Of a stretch of 56,397 nucleotides of DNA, positions 33,566-42,425 are shown piece after piece. The notes beneath the pieces are model-generated. The model worked only from the letters and a program-made list of their open reading frames with translations. It did not search any database and was not told the DNA's origin. A program made the translations under genes and the position numbers. How positions within the stretch are numbered: the first letter of the stretch is position 1; each line of letters begins with the position of its first letter. This DNA comes from Bacillota bacterium (GTDB taxonomy: Bacteria > Bacillota > Sulfobacillia > RBS10-35 > JAJYVN01): assembly GCA_021803205.1 (NCBI GenBank), contig JAJZMB010000113.1, positions 1-56,397 on the forward strand. The letters run 5' to 3'.

Positions 33566-34014
33566 CGCCACTGCTTTTCCGGCCGGGACAGGCCTGGCGG
33601 GCGGCACCGTCGGAGACGGGCCGTTGTGCAAACGGGCGCAGGCGTGATGCCGCCACCGGTCCGTGTGATGTCCTCCGGCTGGACCCAAGGGTAGTGCCGG
33701 GCGATCCCGGTAGGCGCGCGAGCAGGATGGCCTGCTGCCGACCGGGTGGTTATTGCGCAGGCTCGGTTGGGCATGCCAGCGCAGGCCTACCGCCTCGCGG
33801 ACGCCAGCCGCACGGGTAAGGTCTGGCTGGTCATGGGAGCCTGAGCGGGCACCGTCGGCGACGCGCTCGGACACCGTTGCCTACTTGCCGTGCCCCAGGC
33901 GTTTCGCCGAGGCACGGCGTCTGGACGGAGAGTCGTCTCCGGTTCGTGCGCGGGCGCGTGCGTGCTTGAGCCGAGGCCCGCGCGGGGGGGTCGTCCTTGC
34001 CGAGGGAACAGCCA
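33566..34014. other. Gap between ABM and NUDIX genes
   Basis: These 449 bases include one short plus-frame scrap ending TGKVWLVMGA at about 33841. No ribosome-binding site or family is recognisable. Nothing else is seen. Confidence 0.35.
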
Positions 34015-34764
34015 GTGGATGTGGAGCACTTGACCCACCCGGAGATCCGCAACCTGCGGGCGGACGCCCTGTTCCGTGGTGACACCCGGAGGGCTGCGGA
34101 ACTGGCCGCCGTGCTGGCCGGGCGTGAGCGCCGTTATCATACGGGCGAAATGCTCGATATCTACGACGACTCTCTCCGGCCCCTCGGGGTCAGGGAGCGG
34201 GGACGGGTGCACCTGGAGGGCGACTGGCACCGCAGTTTCCAGTGCTGGCTGGTTTCCCCGGCCCGCCGCTCCGTGATTGTGCAGCGGCGGGCGGCGAGCA
34301 AGGCCACCTATCCCCTGGCCCTGGACACGTCCGTCGCGGGCCACTACCGGGCTGGGGAGGGCGTGGCCGACGCATGCCGGGAAACGGAGGAGGAACTCGG
34401 ACTCCGGGTCGATGCCGACCGGCTGGTGCCCCTGGGCCGTTCGGTGTGCACGGCTCGCCACGGGTGCCTCATCGACCGCGAGGTGGCCGAGGTGTTTCTC
34501 TACGCGACCGATGCGGCCCCCGCCGCCCTCCGGCCGGACCCCGTGGAGGTGGCGGAGGTGTTGGAAGTGCCGCTGCAACCCCTGCTGGCGCTCTTTTGCG
34601 GCGCCGCCGCCGACGCCCCGGCCTTGACCTGCCGTCCCGGGCATGCACCTTTGGCGACGCGGATCCGCGCAGAGGAATTCACGGTCCACCTCGGCCGCTA
34701 TTACCCCCGCGTGGTATTTCAGGCCCTGCGCCTGGCCGACGGTCTCCCGCCGCTGTTTCTTTAA
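34015..34764 (+). CDS. NUDIX hydrolase, isopentenyl-diphosphate-isomerase-like subgroup
   Basis: The GTG at 34015 has GAGGGA 7 bases upstream and gives 249 residues; a TTG at 33997 also exists. The first about 40 residues are helical. LDIYDDSLRPLG, GDWHRSFQCWLVS and VIVQRRAASKATYPLALD precede the NUDIX box. The box itself, GHYRAGE, then ADACRETEEELGL, has the full G(x5)E(x7)RExxEExGx pattern near residue 110. Such YfcD/IDI-like NUDIX proteins hydrolyse nucleoside diphosphate derivatives or isomerise isopentenyl diphosphate. The Cys and Glu residues of IDI are not evident, so hydrolysis is likelier. Confidence 0.85.
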   Translation: MDVEHLTHPEIRNLRADALFRGDTRRAAELAAVLAGRERRYHTGEMLDIYDDSLRPLGVRERGRVHLEGDWHRSFQCWLVSPARRSVIVQRRAASKATYPLALDTSVAGHYRAGEGVADACRETEEELGLRVDADRLVPLGRSVCTARHGCLIDREVAEVFLYATDAAPAALRPDPVEVAEVLEVPLQPLLALFCGAAADAPALTCRPGHAPLATRIRAEEFTVHLGRYYPRVVFQALRLADGLPPLFL

Positions 34765-34896
34765 TGGTGCGTTGCGGCGGGTCGTCCGGTACGCGCATGC
34801 ATGCTCGCCATACATGGTGCGCCCTTCGGCACATTGCCCGCCGGCGCCGCAGCGGCCACCGGTGTAGGTCCCCAGTGCCGACCGCGGACGTCCCCT

Positions 34897-36123
34897 TCAC
34901 GGCGTCGCTCTCAAGCGGCGGTCGCCTGCGGCCGCCGGGCCGTCATCAGAGGCGACCACACCAAGCACCACCAGGGCGCATCCCAGGCCCACCAACAGCC
35001 AGGGCATGGCTGTGAGGCCCATGCCGCGGCTGAGGGCCCCGGCGGTGAACGGCACGACCCCCACCCCGATGGCCCCGCCGGTGGCGATCATGCCCGCCAT
35101 GGCGCCTGGGCGGTCTGGATGGCGTCCAGTGGCGCAGGCGACGAGGTTAGGGTAGATGCCCGCCAGGAAGAAACCCGCCACCGCGAACGCCGCCAGAGCG
35201 GCGGCCGGGTTCGGCGCCAGGGCCAGGGAAAGCAGCGCGGCGGCGGAGGAGACCGCTTCCCAGCGCAGCAGACGCCCCGGGGACACCCGTGCCGCCAGCC
35301 CGCCATTGACCAACCGGCCCACGGTGAGCAGGGCGTAGAAGAGACCCGAGCCCATCGCACCGGCCCAGAGGCCGGCGCCGAAGCGCCCGATCAGGTAGGT
35401 GGCGGCCCAGCCCCCGACCGTCCAGCCGATGCCGTTGTACACAAAGGCCATAGCGGCAAGCGCGAGCGTCCGGAGGCCGGGGCGGACCGGGGGCGACGCG
35501 GCCCGGCCTCCGCTGTTCCGTCCCAGGCGGCCGGCGGCGGCACTGAGGCCCCAGAAGGGCAGGAGAGTCGCGGCCGCCCAGAGGGCGAAGGCCACCCGCC
35601 AGCTCAGGTGCGCCAAGAGCAAAGCGCCGACGGTCAGGGGGCCGGCGGTCGCGCCGACCGAATACACCGCGTTGATCAGGCTGAGGTCCCGGCCGCGCTG
35701 GGCGCCACCGGCGACGGCGGTGACCGCGTTGGCCTCGGTGCTGACGGCGCCGAAGGCGAAGCCGATGCCTGCCGCCCCCGCAAGCACGACTGGCCAGTCC
35801 GGCGCTGCGGCCACGGCGACGAGGCCGGCCAGGAGGAGCGCGCCATAGGCGGCGAGCAGGTTGCGGCGGCCGGTGAGGTCCGAGAGCACCGCGGCGAGGA
35901 ACGCGCCGGCCGTTCGCGCCAGACCGAGGACCAAAAACAGCGTGCCCGCGGTCAAAAGGTCGACGTGGAAAGCCGCGCGTGCCGGTACAAGGGCGGGGCC
36001 GAACGAAGGGCCGATCAGACCGAGGACCAGCATCACGGCGGCCGCCCACCCGAGCACGCCCTCGTCGCGCGCCGTCCTTGGGGTAGCGGGTGGTTCCGGT
36101 CGCGGCGGATCGGTGCGATCCAA
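34897..36123 (-). CDS. MFS transporter
   Basis: This 408-residue protein has an ATG with GGAGGAAC upstream. Twelve hydrophobic segments are visible, with a loop 2-3 motif DLTGRRNLLAAYG (typical MFS G-x-x-x-D-R-x-G-R-R) and a parallel motif GRLVNGGLAARVSPGRLL in the second half. A Pro-rich cytoplasmic N-terminus precedes helix 1. The sequence resembles the FucP/sugar-MFS and cyanate-permease-like groups in giving AGFFLAGIYPNLVACAT in helix 10. Substrate unknown; a sugar is possible given the context. Confidence 0.85.
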   Translation of the reverse strand: MDRTDPPRPEPPATPRTARDEGVLGWAAAVMLVLGLIGPSFGPALVPARAAFHVDLLTAGTLFLVLGLARTAGAFLAAVLSDLTGRRNLLAAYGALLLAGLVAVAAAPDWPVVLAGAAGIGFAFGAVSTEANAVTAVAGGAQRGRDLSLINAVYSVGATAGPLTVGALLLAHLSWRVAFALWAAATLLPFWGLSAAAGRLGRNSGGRAASPPVRPGLRTLALAAMAFVYNGIGWTVGGWAATYLIGRFGAGLWAGAMGSGLFYALLTVGRLVNGGLAARVSPGRLLRWEAVSSAAALLSLALAPNPAAALAAFAVAGFFLAGIYPNLVACATGRHPDRPGAMAGMIATGGAIGVGVVPFTAGALSRGMGLTAMPWLLVGLGCALVVLGVVASDDGPAAAGDRRLRATP

Positions 36124-36507
36124 GCGTTCCTCCCGCTGCCGGCGCCTTGTTCGCGGACGGGCGTGGCAAACTGCGCCCGTCAGGCGCGGCCGCTATACGG
36201 TACCACGGCGGGGCGCCGAAACCGCGGACGCTATCGGGCATTCCGTCCGGAGCCTGTCCGCTCTCACTTCCGCCACTTCCCGTTGACGTGGCGCACTGCG
36301 GCCGGTGCCGCTAACGGTACTGCAGAGGTCGGTTCCCACATCGGACGCCAAGCACGGGCCGGGGGGCGCCAGGGCTGCGACCGCGCAACGGCCGACCCTG
36401 GCAGCGGGCGGTGCGGTGGTCGAGCAGCCGGTGTGTCCCTTCCCGTTGAGGAAGGCTCCTCCCTGAACTCAATACTGCAACCGGATCTGACGATAACTGT
36501 TCCGGGG
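36124..36507. other. Divergent gap upstream of the pseudopilin genes
   Basis: These 384 bases separate the MFS gene from the pseudopilin operon. TTCGGC and TATAGC about 17 bases apart on the minus strand could serve the MFS gene. On the plus strand, TTGAGG (36446) and AATACT (36471) are 19 bases apart. Both are weak. Confidence 0.35.
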
Positions 36508-36921
36508 GTGTCGGCCGTGCCTGGCTGTTCACCGACGGAGGGTGGGCAGGCGCTGGTGGAAACCGCACTCCTGCTACCGGTGCTGGTACTGCTGGCGTTC
36601 CTGGTGGTTGTGGGCGCCGAGATCCTGCGCACCCAGATCGGCATCACCGACGCGGCCAGAGCCGGCGCGGTCGCGGCCGCCGCAGCGGCGATCCGGGGCA
36701 CGCCGCCGCTGGCCGCGGCCGATTCGGCCGCCGCCAGCGAAGGGATCCACCTCCTGTGCTCCGGTACAGGTGTTCCCGCCTCGTGCGTGTCCGTGACGAC
36801 CGCAACCGGGGCGCAATCCGGAATCACAATGGAAGTGGTGGACGTGTACGACTCGGTGGTGCCGTGGTGGCCCTTCGGCGGCGCGATCACCGTGCACGCC
36901 GAGGCGGCGGCCGCGCTGTGA
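36508..36921 (+). CDS. TadE-like pseudopilin
   Basis: The start is not certain: a GTG at 36508 or 36517 is reasonable. The protein opens with EGGQALVETALLLPVLVLLAFL, the TadE signature (Glu/Gln, G-Q-A, then a 20-residue hydrophobic helix). Residues after this show AARAGAVAAAAAA, typical of pseudopilins that polymerise or assemble pili. The remaining about 80 residues are a small soluble domain with two Cys. It overlaps the next gene by 4 bases (GTGA) and leads the Tad-like operon. Confidence 0.8.
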   Translation: MSAVPGCSPTEGGQALVETALLLPVLVLLAFLVVVGAEILRTQIGITDAARAGAVAAAAAAIRGTPPLAAADSAAASEGIHLLCSGTGVPASCVSVTTATGAQSGITMEVVDVYDSVVPWWPFGGAITVHAEAAAAL

Positions 36922-38417
36922 CCGCCATGCGGGACGACCGTGGCCAGGCGATGGTGCTCTTTGCCCTGATGCTCATGGTCCTGTTCGGCGTCGGGGCGCT
37001 GGTGGTGGACGGGGGATACGGTTTTGTGCAACTGCGGCAGGCGCAGAACGCGGCCGATCTGGCGAGTCAGGCCGCGACCCTGCAGTTGCAGAGCAATTGC
37101 GGCGGCGTTCCCGGCCAGACCGATGCCCAACTGAGTGCCGTCATCGCGGATGTGGTCGGCGCGAACGCGCCGCGCGCTGCGGCCAACTGGCAGGGCACCT
37201 TCCTGGATCAGGGCGGGAATCCGATCGCCGGATCGCCCGCGCTGCCGAACACTGGCGCACAGGTTCCCTCCGGGGCCTGCGGGGTGCGGGTGGTGGTGTC
37301 GCCACACTGGTCGTCCATACTGGCCGAGGTTCTGGGTGTCACGGCATTGTCGGCGCAGGCGCGGGCGGCCGCGGTCATCGGCGGCACGCCGCAAGGTCCG
37401 CCGGTCGGCCACTCGGCCGGCATCGTCGCCCTGGCGCCGTCGGGGGAGCACACCATCTGGGGCGGCGGCGCGGGGCAGTTCATCATCCACGGCGACATCA
37501 TGGACGACTCCGCTGGCAACTGCAGTTCACCTGGCTGCTATGCCGATACCGTGGACGACTTCGGCAGCAGTGGCACGCAGATCAGCGGTCGACTGGAGTC
37601 CGTAGCGCCTGTGGCGCTCGATCCCTGCTTCGCTCCGGCGGGGCCGACCAGCGCCGTCTGCGCGCGGCACACCTCAGGCGAGATCATCTACAGCGGCGGT
37701 ATGGTGGGACAACTCCCCTACGAGCCCGATCCCCTCGCCTACGTTCCCGTGCCGACCGCGGCGGACACCGCCTGTCCAGGCCGGGCCATCCAGACGTTCA
37801 CATCCTCTCCCGGCGCGAACTTCTCTCCCGGGGTCTACAATTATCCGGTGTACGTCACGACCGCGGCGACCTTCAGCGACTGCGGCGGCGCTCCCGGCAT
37901 CTACATCTTCAATGACGGTCTGCAGATCTGTCCCGGTGCCGGCGAGACCGTGACAGGCAGCGACATCATGCTGTACAACGATGCGGCTCCGCCGGGTGGC
38001 GGTCCGGGTCCCGGCGGGAGCGGTCCCTGCGGCTCCGAGGCCAAGGGCGCGGGTCCCGGATCGGGGCCGGACGGCATCTACATCGGGGGGCAAGGGGCGG
38101 TGACCCTCAGCGGAGCGGCCGCCGGACTGTTTGCCCACATGCTGCTCTGCCAGGATCGAACCGTTGCCACCAACATCGGGCTGGACAACCACTCCTCCGA
38201 TGGCGCGAGCATCAACCTGACGGGGGCGATCTACGACAATTCGGAGTCCGGCGGTACCGGCGGTGTCATGGTCAGCGGTGGCGGCAGCGGCGGGGGCGAG
38301 ATCTCCGTCGACGGCATCGTGGTCGTCGACCGCTTCGCCACGGCAGGTAAGGCCAATGTCACGATCACCTACAGCGCCAGCCAGGTGCCGGGAGCGGGTG
38401 CAGTGCTTGTGCAGTAG
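36918..38417 (+). CDS. TadG-like protein with large C-terminal region
   Basis: The GTG at 36918 overlaps the stop of the preceding gene; an ATG at 36927 is possible. The 499-residue protein begins RDDRGQAMVLFALMLMVLFGVGALVVDGG, the TadG N-terminal domain: a short signature, one transmembrane helix and VDGGYGFVQLRQAQNAADLASQAA. From about residue 160 a large beta-rich part follows. It has GEHTIWGGGAGQFIIHGDI, many paired Cys, the motif DPLAYVPVP seen in TadG-related proteins, and Gly-rich turns near the end (GGGSGGGE). This part would lie outside the membrane. Confidence 0.8.
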   Translation: MTAMRDDRGQAMVLFALMLMVLFGVGALVVDGGYGFVQLRQAQNAADLASQAATLQLQSNCGGVPGQTDAQLSAVIADVVGANAPRAAANWQGTFLDQGGNPIAGSPALPNTGAQVPSGACGVRVVVSPHWSSILAEVLGVTALSAQARAAAVIGGTPQGPPVGHSAGIVALAPSGEHTIWGGGAGQFIIHGDIMDDSAGNCSSPGCYADTVDDFGSSGTQISGRLESVAPVALDPCFAPAGPTSAVCARHTSGEIIYSGGMVGQLPYEPDPLAYVPVPTAADTACPGRAIQTFTSSPGANFSPGVYNYPVYVTTAATFSDCGGAPGIYIFNDGLQICPGAGETVTGSDIMLYNDAAPPGGGPGPGGSGPCGSEAKGAGPGSGPDGIYIGGQGAVTLSGAAAGLFAHMLLCQDRTVATNIGLDNHSSDGASINLTGAIYDNSESGGTGGVMVSGGGSGGGEISVDGIVVVDRFATAGKANVTITYSASQVPGAGAVLVQ

Positions 38418-38466
38418 GGGGCCCTTGGGCAGAGGCCGCCCGGCGTCCGCCCGCGCCGGTGGGGGG

Positions 38467-38997
38467 GTGCCGAAATCTGTTCGGCCTGGCGCGGGCGGTA
38501 TCCGCCGACGCCGTCCGCGGGCAAGTCCGGCAGACGAGACCGGCCAGGCGGCCGTCGAGTTCGCCGTGGTCGCACCCGTGCTGGTCTTCCTGCTCCTTGG
38601 CCTGATCGCGGCTGGTTGGCTGCTGTTCGAGTACGAGGCGGTGGCAGACGCCGCGCGCTCCGGCGTCCGCGAGGCGATTGTGGAGACGGTGCTGGTTGGG
38701 CCCGGAGGCTGCGAGTCCGGCTTGCCGCAGTCCATCGAACAGGCGGTGCAGATGGGTGCCACAATTGTCCCGGTCGATCCCGCGCCCCTCTGCCAGGCCT
38801 CCGGCGATCCCTCCGAACTGGTGCAGTCCACCGGAGCGGCCAGGGACGCGACGGTGACGGTGCTCGGAACCCCGAGCCTCAATCCGGCCGACATGTCCGA
38901 GGTGACCGTGACCGTCACCCTGCCGGTCACGCCCCTGCCGCCATTGCGCGCGATGACCTTTGACCTGTCGGCCAGCAGCACGCTGCCTGCCTCCTGA
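38467..38997 (+). CDS. Second TadE-like pseudopilin
   Basis: I placed the start at a GTG at 38467, though no normal ribosome-binding site is visible. The 176-residue protein has a basic leader (GGIRRRRPRASPAD), then ETGQAAVEFAVVAPVLVFLLLGLI, the TadE signature and hydrophobic helix. AARSGVREAIVETVLVG and two Cys-containing segments follow. It is the third gene of the same operon, starting 50 bases after the TadG-like stop. Confidence 0.75.
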   Translation: MPKSVRPGAGGIRRRRPRASPADETGQAAVEFAVVAPVLVFLLLGLIAAGWLLFEYEAVADAARSGVREAIVETVLVGPGGCESGLPQSIEQAVQMGATIVPVDPAPLCQASGDPSELVQSTGAARDATVTVLGTPSLNPADMSEVTVTVTLPVTPLPPLRAMTFDLSASSTLPAS

Positions 38998-39211
38998 GCC
39001 TCGGGAGCACTGCGGCGGCATCGCCCAGCCACCCGCCGCCGAGCCTGCGCCACCCCGCGCCGGCCGATGCGTTTGCCGCCGGCCGTCAGGCCGTGTATGT
39101 TCCAAGGGGCGGCCCCCCGCGGATCGGCGGGACCCCGGGGGACAGCGCCGGCAGGACGCCCGCGCGCCCCGCGGCGCGGCCCGGCGGCCACGTGGCGGCG
39201 GGAGGTGGCTG

Positions 39212-40138
39212 GTGGCACGCAAGGACGAACGGGTGCGCTGGAGTGCTCTACCCCTGTGGCGCTGGATGGCGGCGCCGTTACTGGCTGTTGCGGCGCTGCT
39301 ATTCCCTGCGCACTGGCTGCCGCCGGAGTTGCGCAATCTGAGCCGCGCCGCCCTGGTGGTCGCTGCGGGCTGGACATTCGCCACCGGCTTCGAGGGGCGT
39401 CTGCGCCGTGCCCGCTTCAGCCGCGACGGCCGGCGGGCCAGTCTGATCCGCCTCATTGTGCGCCTGCTCATCTATGCGCTGACCCTGGTCGCGGCCCTTG
39501 GCGTCCTGGGCGTGCATGCCGGTTCACTGACGGCTGGTGGCGTCGTCCTCACCGCCGTCATCGGCCTTGCCGGCCAGACACTGTTCAGCAATGTGCTGGC
39601 GGGCATGGTCCTGGTCATCTGGCGTCCCTTCGAAATCGGCGAGCATATCAGTCTCATGAGTTGGCAGATGCCGGTCATCTCCGCCACCTATCCCCATGAG
39701 ACCCTTCCCTCGGCCCATCCCATGCGCGTCAGCGACATCAACCTGCTGCACACCATCTGTACCGCCGACGACGGACAGGTGATGCTCATCCCCAATTCGG
39801 TGGTGCTGCCGGCTATCGTGCGTAACCACAGCCGCTCCGGCCGCTGCAGGGTGCGTGTGCGTGGGGAGGCGGAGCGGCAGGTCGGCGTCGAGCGCCTGTG
39901 GGCGCGTCTCCGGGCCCTCGGGGCCGAGTTCGCCGCGGCCGAGCCGCACTGCTCGGGCGGCGTGGAGCCGGCGCTGGTGGATCTCACTTCTGGGGCCATC
40001 GCCTTTGTTCTGGAAACCTGGGTGCCCTCGGTGCAGTACGAGGAGGAGGTGCGCTCCCGCCTGCTCCTGGCTCTGGCGCGGGCACTGGAACAACTGCGCC
40101 TGCCTGACCGGGACGCCGGAGCGGCGGGTACGGGCTGA
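39212..40138 (+). CDS. MscS-like mechanosensitive channel, short form
   Basis: The GTG at 39212, 6 bases after GGAGG, gives 308 residues. Hydrophobic helices near residues 15-30, 40-55 and 85-110 lead into the pore segment VVLTAVIGLAGQTLFSNVLAGMVLVIWRPFEIGEHI, given here as GLAGQTLFSNVLAG and RPFEIGEHI. That is the MscS TM3/beta-domain pattern. The beta domain has an insertion (PVISATYPHETLPSAHPMRV) and ends MLIPNSVVLPAIVRNHS, matching family usage. MscS channels open under membrane tension to release solutes. The gene is 214 bases downstream of the TadE-like gene. Confidence 0.82.
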   Translation: MARKDERVRWSALPLWRWMAAPLLAVAALLFPAHWLPPELRNLSRAALVVAAGWTFATGFEGRLRRARFSRDGRRASLIRLIVRLLIYALTLVAALGVLGVHAGSLTAGGVVLTAVIGLAGQTLFSNVLAGMVLVIWRPFEIGEHISLMSWQMPVISATYPHETLPSAHPMRVSDINLLHTICTADDGQVMLIPNSVVLPAIVRNHSRSGRCRVRVRGEAERQVGVERLWARLRALGAEFAAAEPHCSGGVEPALVDLTSGAIAFVLETWVPSVQYEEEVRSRLLLALARALEQLRLPDRDAGAAGTG

Positions 40139-40603
40139 GGGCGCGCCTTCTCCTCCGGCGGCCGCAGACGAGGCGGCAGGCGCCGCCGGGCCGGCGGCCT
40201 TATCCCCGTGTCGTGCATCGCGTCGGCCGGTTGCTGTGCCGGTGCGGGCAGGAGACGGAGCGCGGGGACAGCCGTCCGCGGAGCACCCCGCAACGTTGCA
40301 CTGCCTCGACATCCAGCCGCCCGGCTCAGAGACGCCCTGCACCTTCTCCAGGACCGCGTTTACGGATTGATCGCTCTCTCCGGGCCGCAGTCCGCTTGTG
40401 CGCGTATCCTCCGCTGCCCAGATACACGTGGACGTCGAGGGCCAAGCATGCGGGTGGGCACGGGCCCGGCAAAGTCGCTCCCGCCGCCGGAGTTCTGCCG
40501 GCAAGGAAAAATTCTGGCTCCAGGGTACCCACGGACAACGGGCCCGACACTGCTGCCCGCGGTACCTCGCCCGGACCCGCGGGAAACGCGCTGCGCGCGG
40601 AGA
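40139..40603. other. Gap upstream of tenA
   Basis: These 465 bases hold no supported gene. I looked for a TPP riboswitch (CTGAGA...ACCTGATCTGG-type motifs) because of TenA, but found none. Confidence 0.4.
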
Positions 40604-41323
40604 ATGGCCGCGGTGCGGAACCGATCCCTCCCGACGGGGGGCCGTGCGCAATTGACGCCGCGTCTTGCGGATAGGCTTTGGTCCGGCGCCGCCGCCCAGG
40701 AACGGTGCGTGCTCGCCCACCCGTTCGTCACCGGGCTCGCCGATGGGACGCTGCCCCTGGACCGCTACCATTTCTACCTGCGCCAGGACTACGTCTTCCT
40801 TCTGGAGTACGCCCGCGTGCTGGCGCTGGCCGTCGCGGCGGCCCACGACCCGGCCGACATGGACCGTCTGGCGGGCCTCCTGCACGCCACGCTGCACGTC
40901 GAGATGGACCTCCACCGCCGCACATGCGCGGAGGCGGGAATCTTCGCCGCCGCGTTGGAGGCCGAGGAACCCGCGCCGTTTACCTTCGCCTACACGCGGC
41001 ACCTGCTGGTGGTAGCTCGGTCGGAGCCGCTGGGGGTCCTCGTCGCCGCCCTGCTGCCCTGCCAGTGGGGCTACGCTGTCATCGGGCGGACGCTGGTCGC
41101 GCGCGGGCCGTCGCCGGTGGCGGCGTACGCGGCCTGGATCGCGGCCTACGCTTCGGCGGAGTATCGCGAGAACGCGCGGTACGTTTGGGAACTGACCAAT
41201 CGTGTGGGTGATGTTATGGGCCCTGCGGAGCGCGGTCGCGCGGAGGCGGCCTTTCAGGCCAGCTTCCGGTACGAGCGGATGTTTTGGGACGGGTGCTGGA
41301 ACGGGGAACGGTGGCCGGTGTGA
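40604..41323 (+). CDS. tenA: TenA/thiaminase II family protein
   Basis: The ATG at 40604 gives 239 residues. A GTG at 40613 has GGAGA better placed (9 bases) and may be the true start. The family motifs are complete: HPFVTGLADGTL, YHFYLRQDYVFLLEYARVLALA, HVEMDLH, ALLPCQWGYAVIG (catalytic Cys of thiaminase II/TenA) and WIAAYASAEY near the C-terminus. TenA hydrolyses thiamine or aminopyrimidine breakdown products for salvage of HMP. It stands alone; no other thiamine genes are in the window. Confidence 0.9.
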   Translation: MAAVRNRSLPTGGRAQLTPRLADRLWSGAAAQERCVLAHPFVTGLADGTLPLDRYHFYLRQDYVFLLEYARVLALAVAAAHDPADMDRLAGLLHATLHVEMDLHRRTCAEAGIFAAALEAEEPAPFTFAYTRHLLVVARSEPLGVLVAALLPCQWGYAVIGRTLVARGPSPVAAYAAWIAAYASAEYRENARYVWELTNRVGDVMGPAERGRAEAAFQASFRYERMFWDGCWNGERWPV

Positions 41324-41381
41324 GGCGGAGGCGCGCAGTGGTTGCGCCGCGCGCCGGGGGACCGCAGGCGCGGCTCCAGCC

Positions 41382-41424
41382 CAGGTCACTGCGGACGCGC
41401 TGCGCCCTCTGTTCCCGGCACCCG
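41382..41424 (+). repeat. Dispersed repeat B, copy 1
   Basis: These 43 bases match 50213-50255 at 36 positions without gaps. Weaker similarity continues about 17 bases to the left in both. This copy lies between tenA and the integrase remnant. Confidence 0.5.
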
Positions 41425-41467
41425 CTTCGCCGCTTGGTCCGAGGCCCACAGGCTGCACGAGGCCACC

Positions 41468-41635
41468 ATGAAAGCCATTGGTACGGTGATCGAGGGTGTG
41501 ACCATGCTCCGGGACTCAGTAAAGCGGCGCGCCGGAGACCGCGAACAGGTGCTGATCGACCGTCACAGCGCACCCCTGGAGGCCAGCGCGGCCAAGCACG
41601 AGCGCCGTATTGCCGCCATAGAGCACCGAGAGTGA
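41468..41635 (+). CDS. Short Arg/Glu-rich reading frame, doubtful gene
   Basis: This 55-codon frame starts at an ATG without a clear ribosome-binding site. The product MKAIGTVIEGVTMLRDSV continues as a charged helix (KHERRIAAIEHRE). It sits directly before the integrase relic in a stretch of lower GC than its neighbours, so it may be cargo of the same lost element. No family is recognised. Confidence 0.25.
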   Translation: MKAIGTVIEGVTMLRDSVKRRAGDREQVLIDRHSAPLEASAAKHERRIAAIEHRE

Positions 41636-41640
41636 TGGTC

Positions 41641-42340
41641 TCCACGGCGGGAGGCTGCCCATGGCGTCCATATGTCCCCTATCCGTTGAAGACTGGCCGC
41701 CCCACAAGATGGAAGGTCTACTGCGTCGGTGCCGGTGGCAAGCGCCAGTGCCGCTCCTTGCGCGGCACCAGGCGAGAGGCCCCGCACTGGGTGCAGGAGC
41801 AGGAAACCCCGGCACACGCAGCGTTGAAGCCTCGATTAATTGAAGCGCACACCCCCGTTTATGGAGAAATACATTCTGCCGACCCTGGGAAGTGTTCGGC
41901 TCCGGGATCTCAGCCCGGAACTCTTGGACGACTGGCAGCGACGACTCCTCACAGAGCCGACCGGGCATGGGATCCTTCCTCCAGCGACGATCATCAAAGC
42001 CCGCACCACGTTGCGTTTAGCGCTCGTGCCTGCGGTGGTTAGGAGCCGCATCGCCAACCGCTTGGACCGCATACTAAGGCCCAGTCTCCGTTCCAAGCCC
42101 GCACAACCGCTGACTCCGGAAAAAACGCGCGTCCTCCTGGCTCACGTGGCGGCGTACTGTCTGGGCTCCTCTTCGCGCTTTGTCTGCACCTCGGCTTGCG
42201 CATTGGCGAAGCGTTTGCTCTCCGCTGGGAAGCCCTGGACCTGGAGATTGGAATCGTCACCATGCGCCGAACGGCTACCCGCTGGTCCAGTGGGGCGGAA
42301 TCATCGGCCCTTGCCAGAACCGTACGGATCAAGAGCTATG
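41641..42340 (+). pseudogene. Tyrosine recombinase (phage-type integrase), frameshifted and truncated
   Basis: Three consecutive frames each carry a part of one integrase. About 41641-41815 is the N-terminal arm-binding part (LKTGRPTRWKVYCVGAGGKRQCRS). About 41852-42160 is the core-binding domain (YILPTLGSVRLRDLSPELLDDWQRRLL; TPEKTRVLLAHV). About 42166-42340 starts the catalytic domain (LFALCLHLGLRIGEAFALRWEALDLE), including the first catalytic Arg. The HxxR and Tyr of the catalytic site are missing. Frameshifts lie near 41830 and 42160. The region has lower GC than its neighbours, consistent with acquisition. No attachment site is obvious. The response regulator gene follows immediately. Confidence 0.82.
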
Positions 42341-42425
42341 ACCGCGTCAATGACCGAGGCAGAAAGCATGAAACGCCAAGAAGCAGGCGGACTACAGGAT
42401 ACGCAGGCGTATGGGAGAGAATTGC

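Noticed and set aside
33780..33841. Short frame ending TGKVWLVMGA before the NUDIX gene
   Set aside because: Too short, without ribosome-binding site or recognisable family.
8386..36348. Short similarity between 8386-8416 and 36318-36348 (25 of 31 bases, with a 13-base identical core)
   Set aside because: A 13-base identity is expected by chance in a window of this size, and the flanks do not continue.
40139..40603. TPP riboswitch upstream of tenA
   Set aside because: Neither the CTGAGA nor the ACCTGATCTGG-type motif is present on the plus strand.
39524..41458. Minus-strand open frame of 644 codons opposite the MscS-like and tenA genes
   Set aside because: Both plus-strand genes are clear family members with good starts, and the antisense text has no domain.
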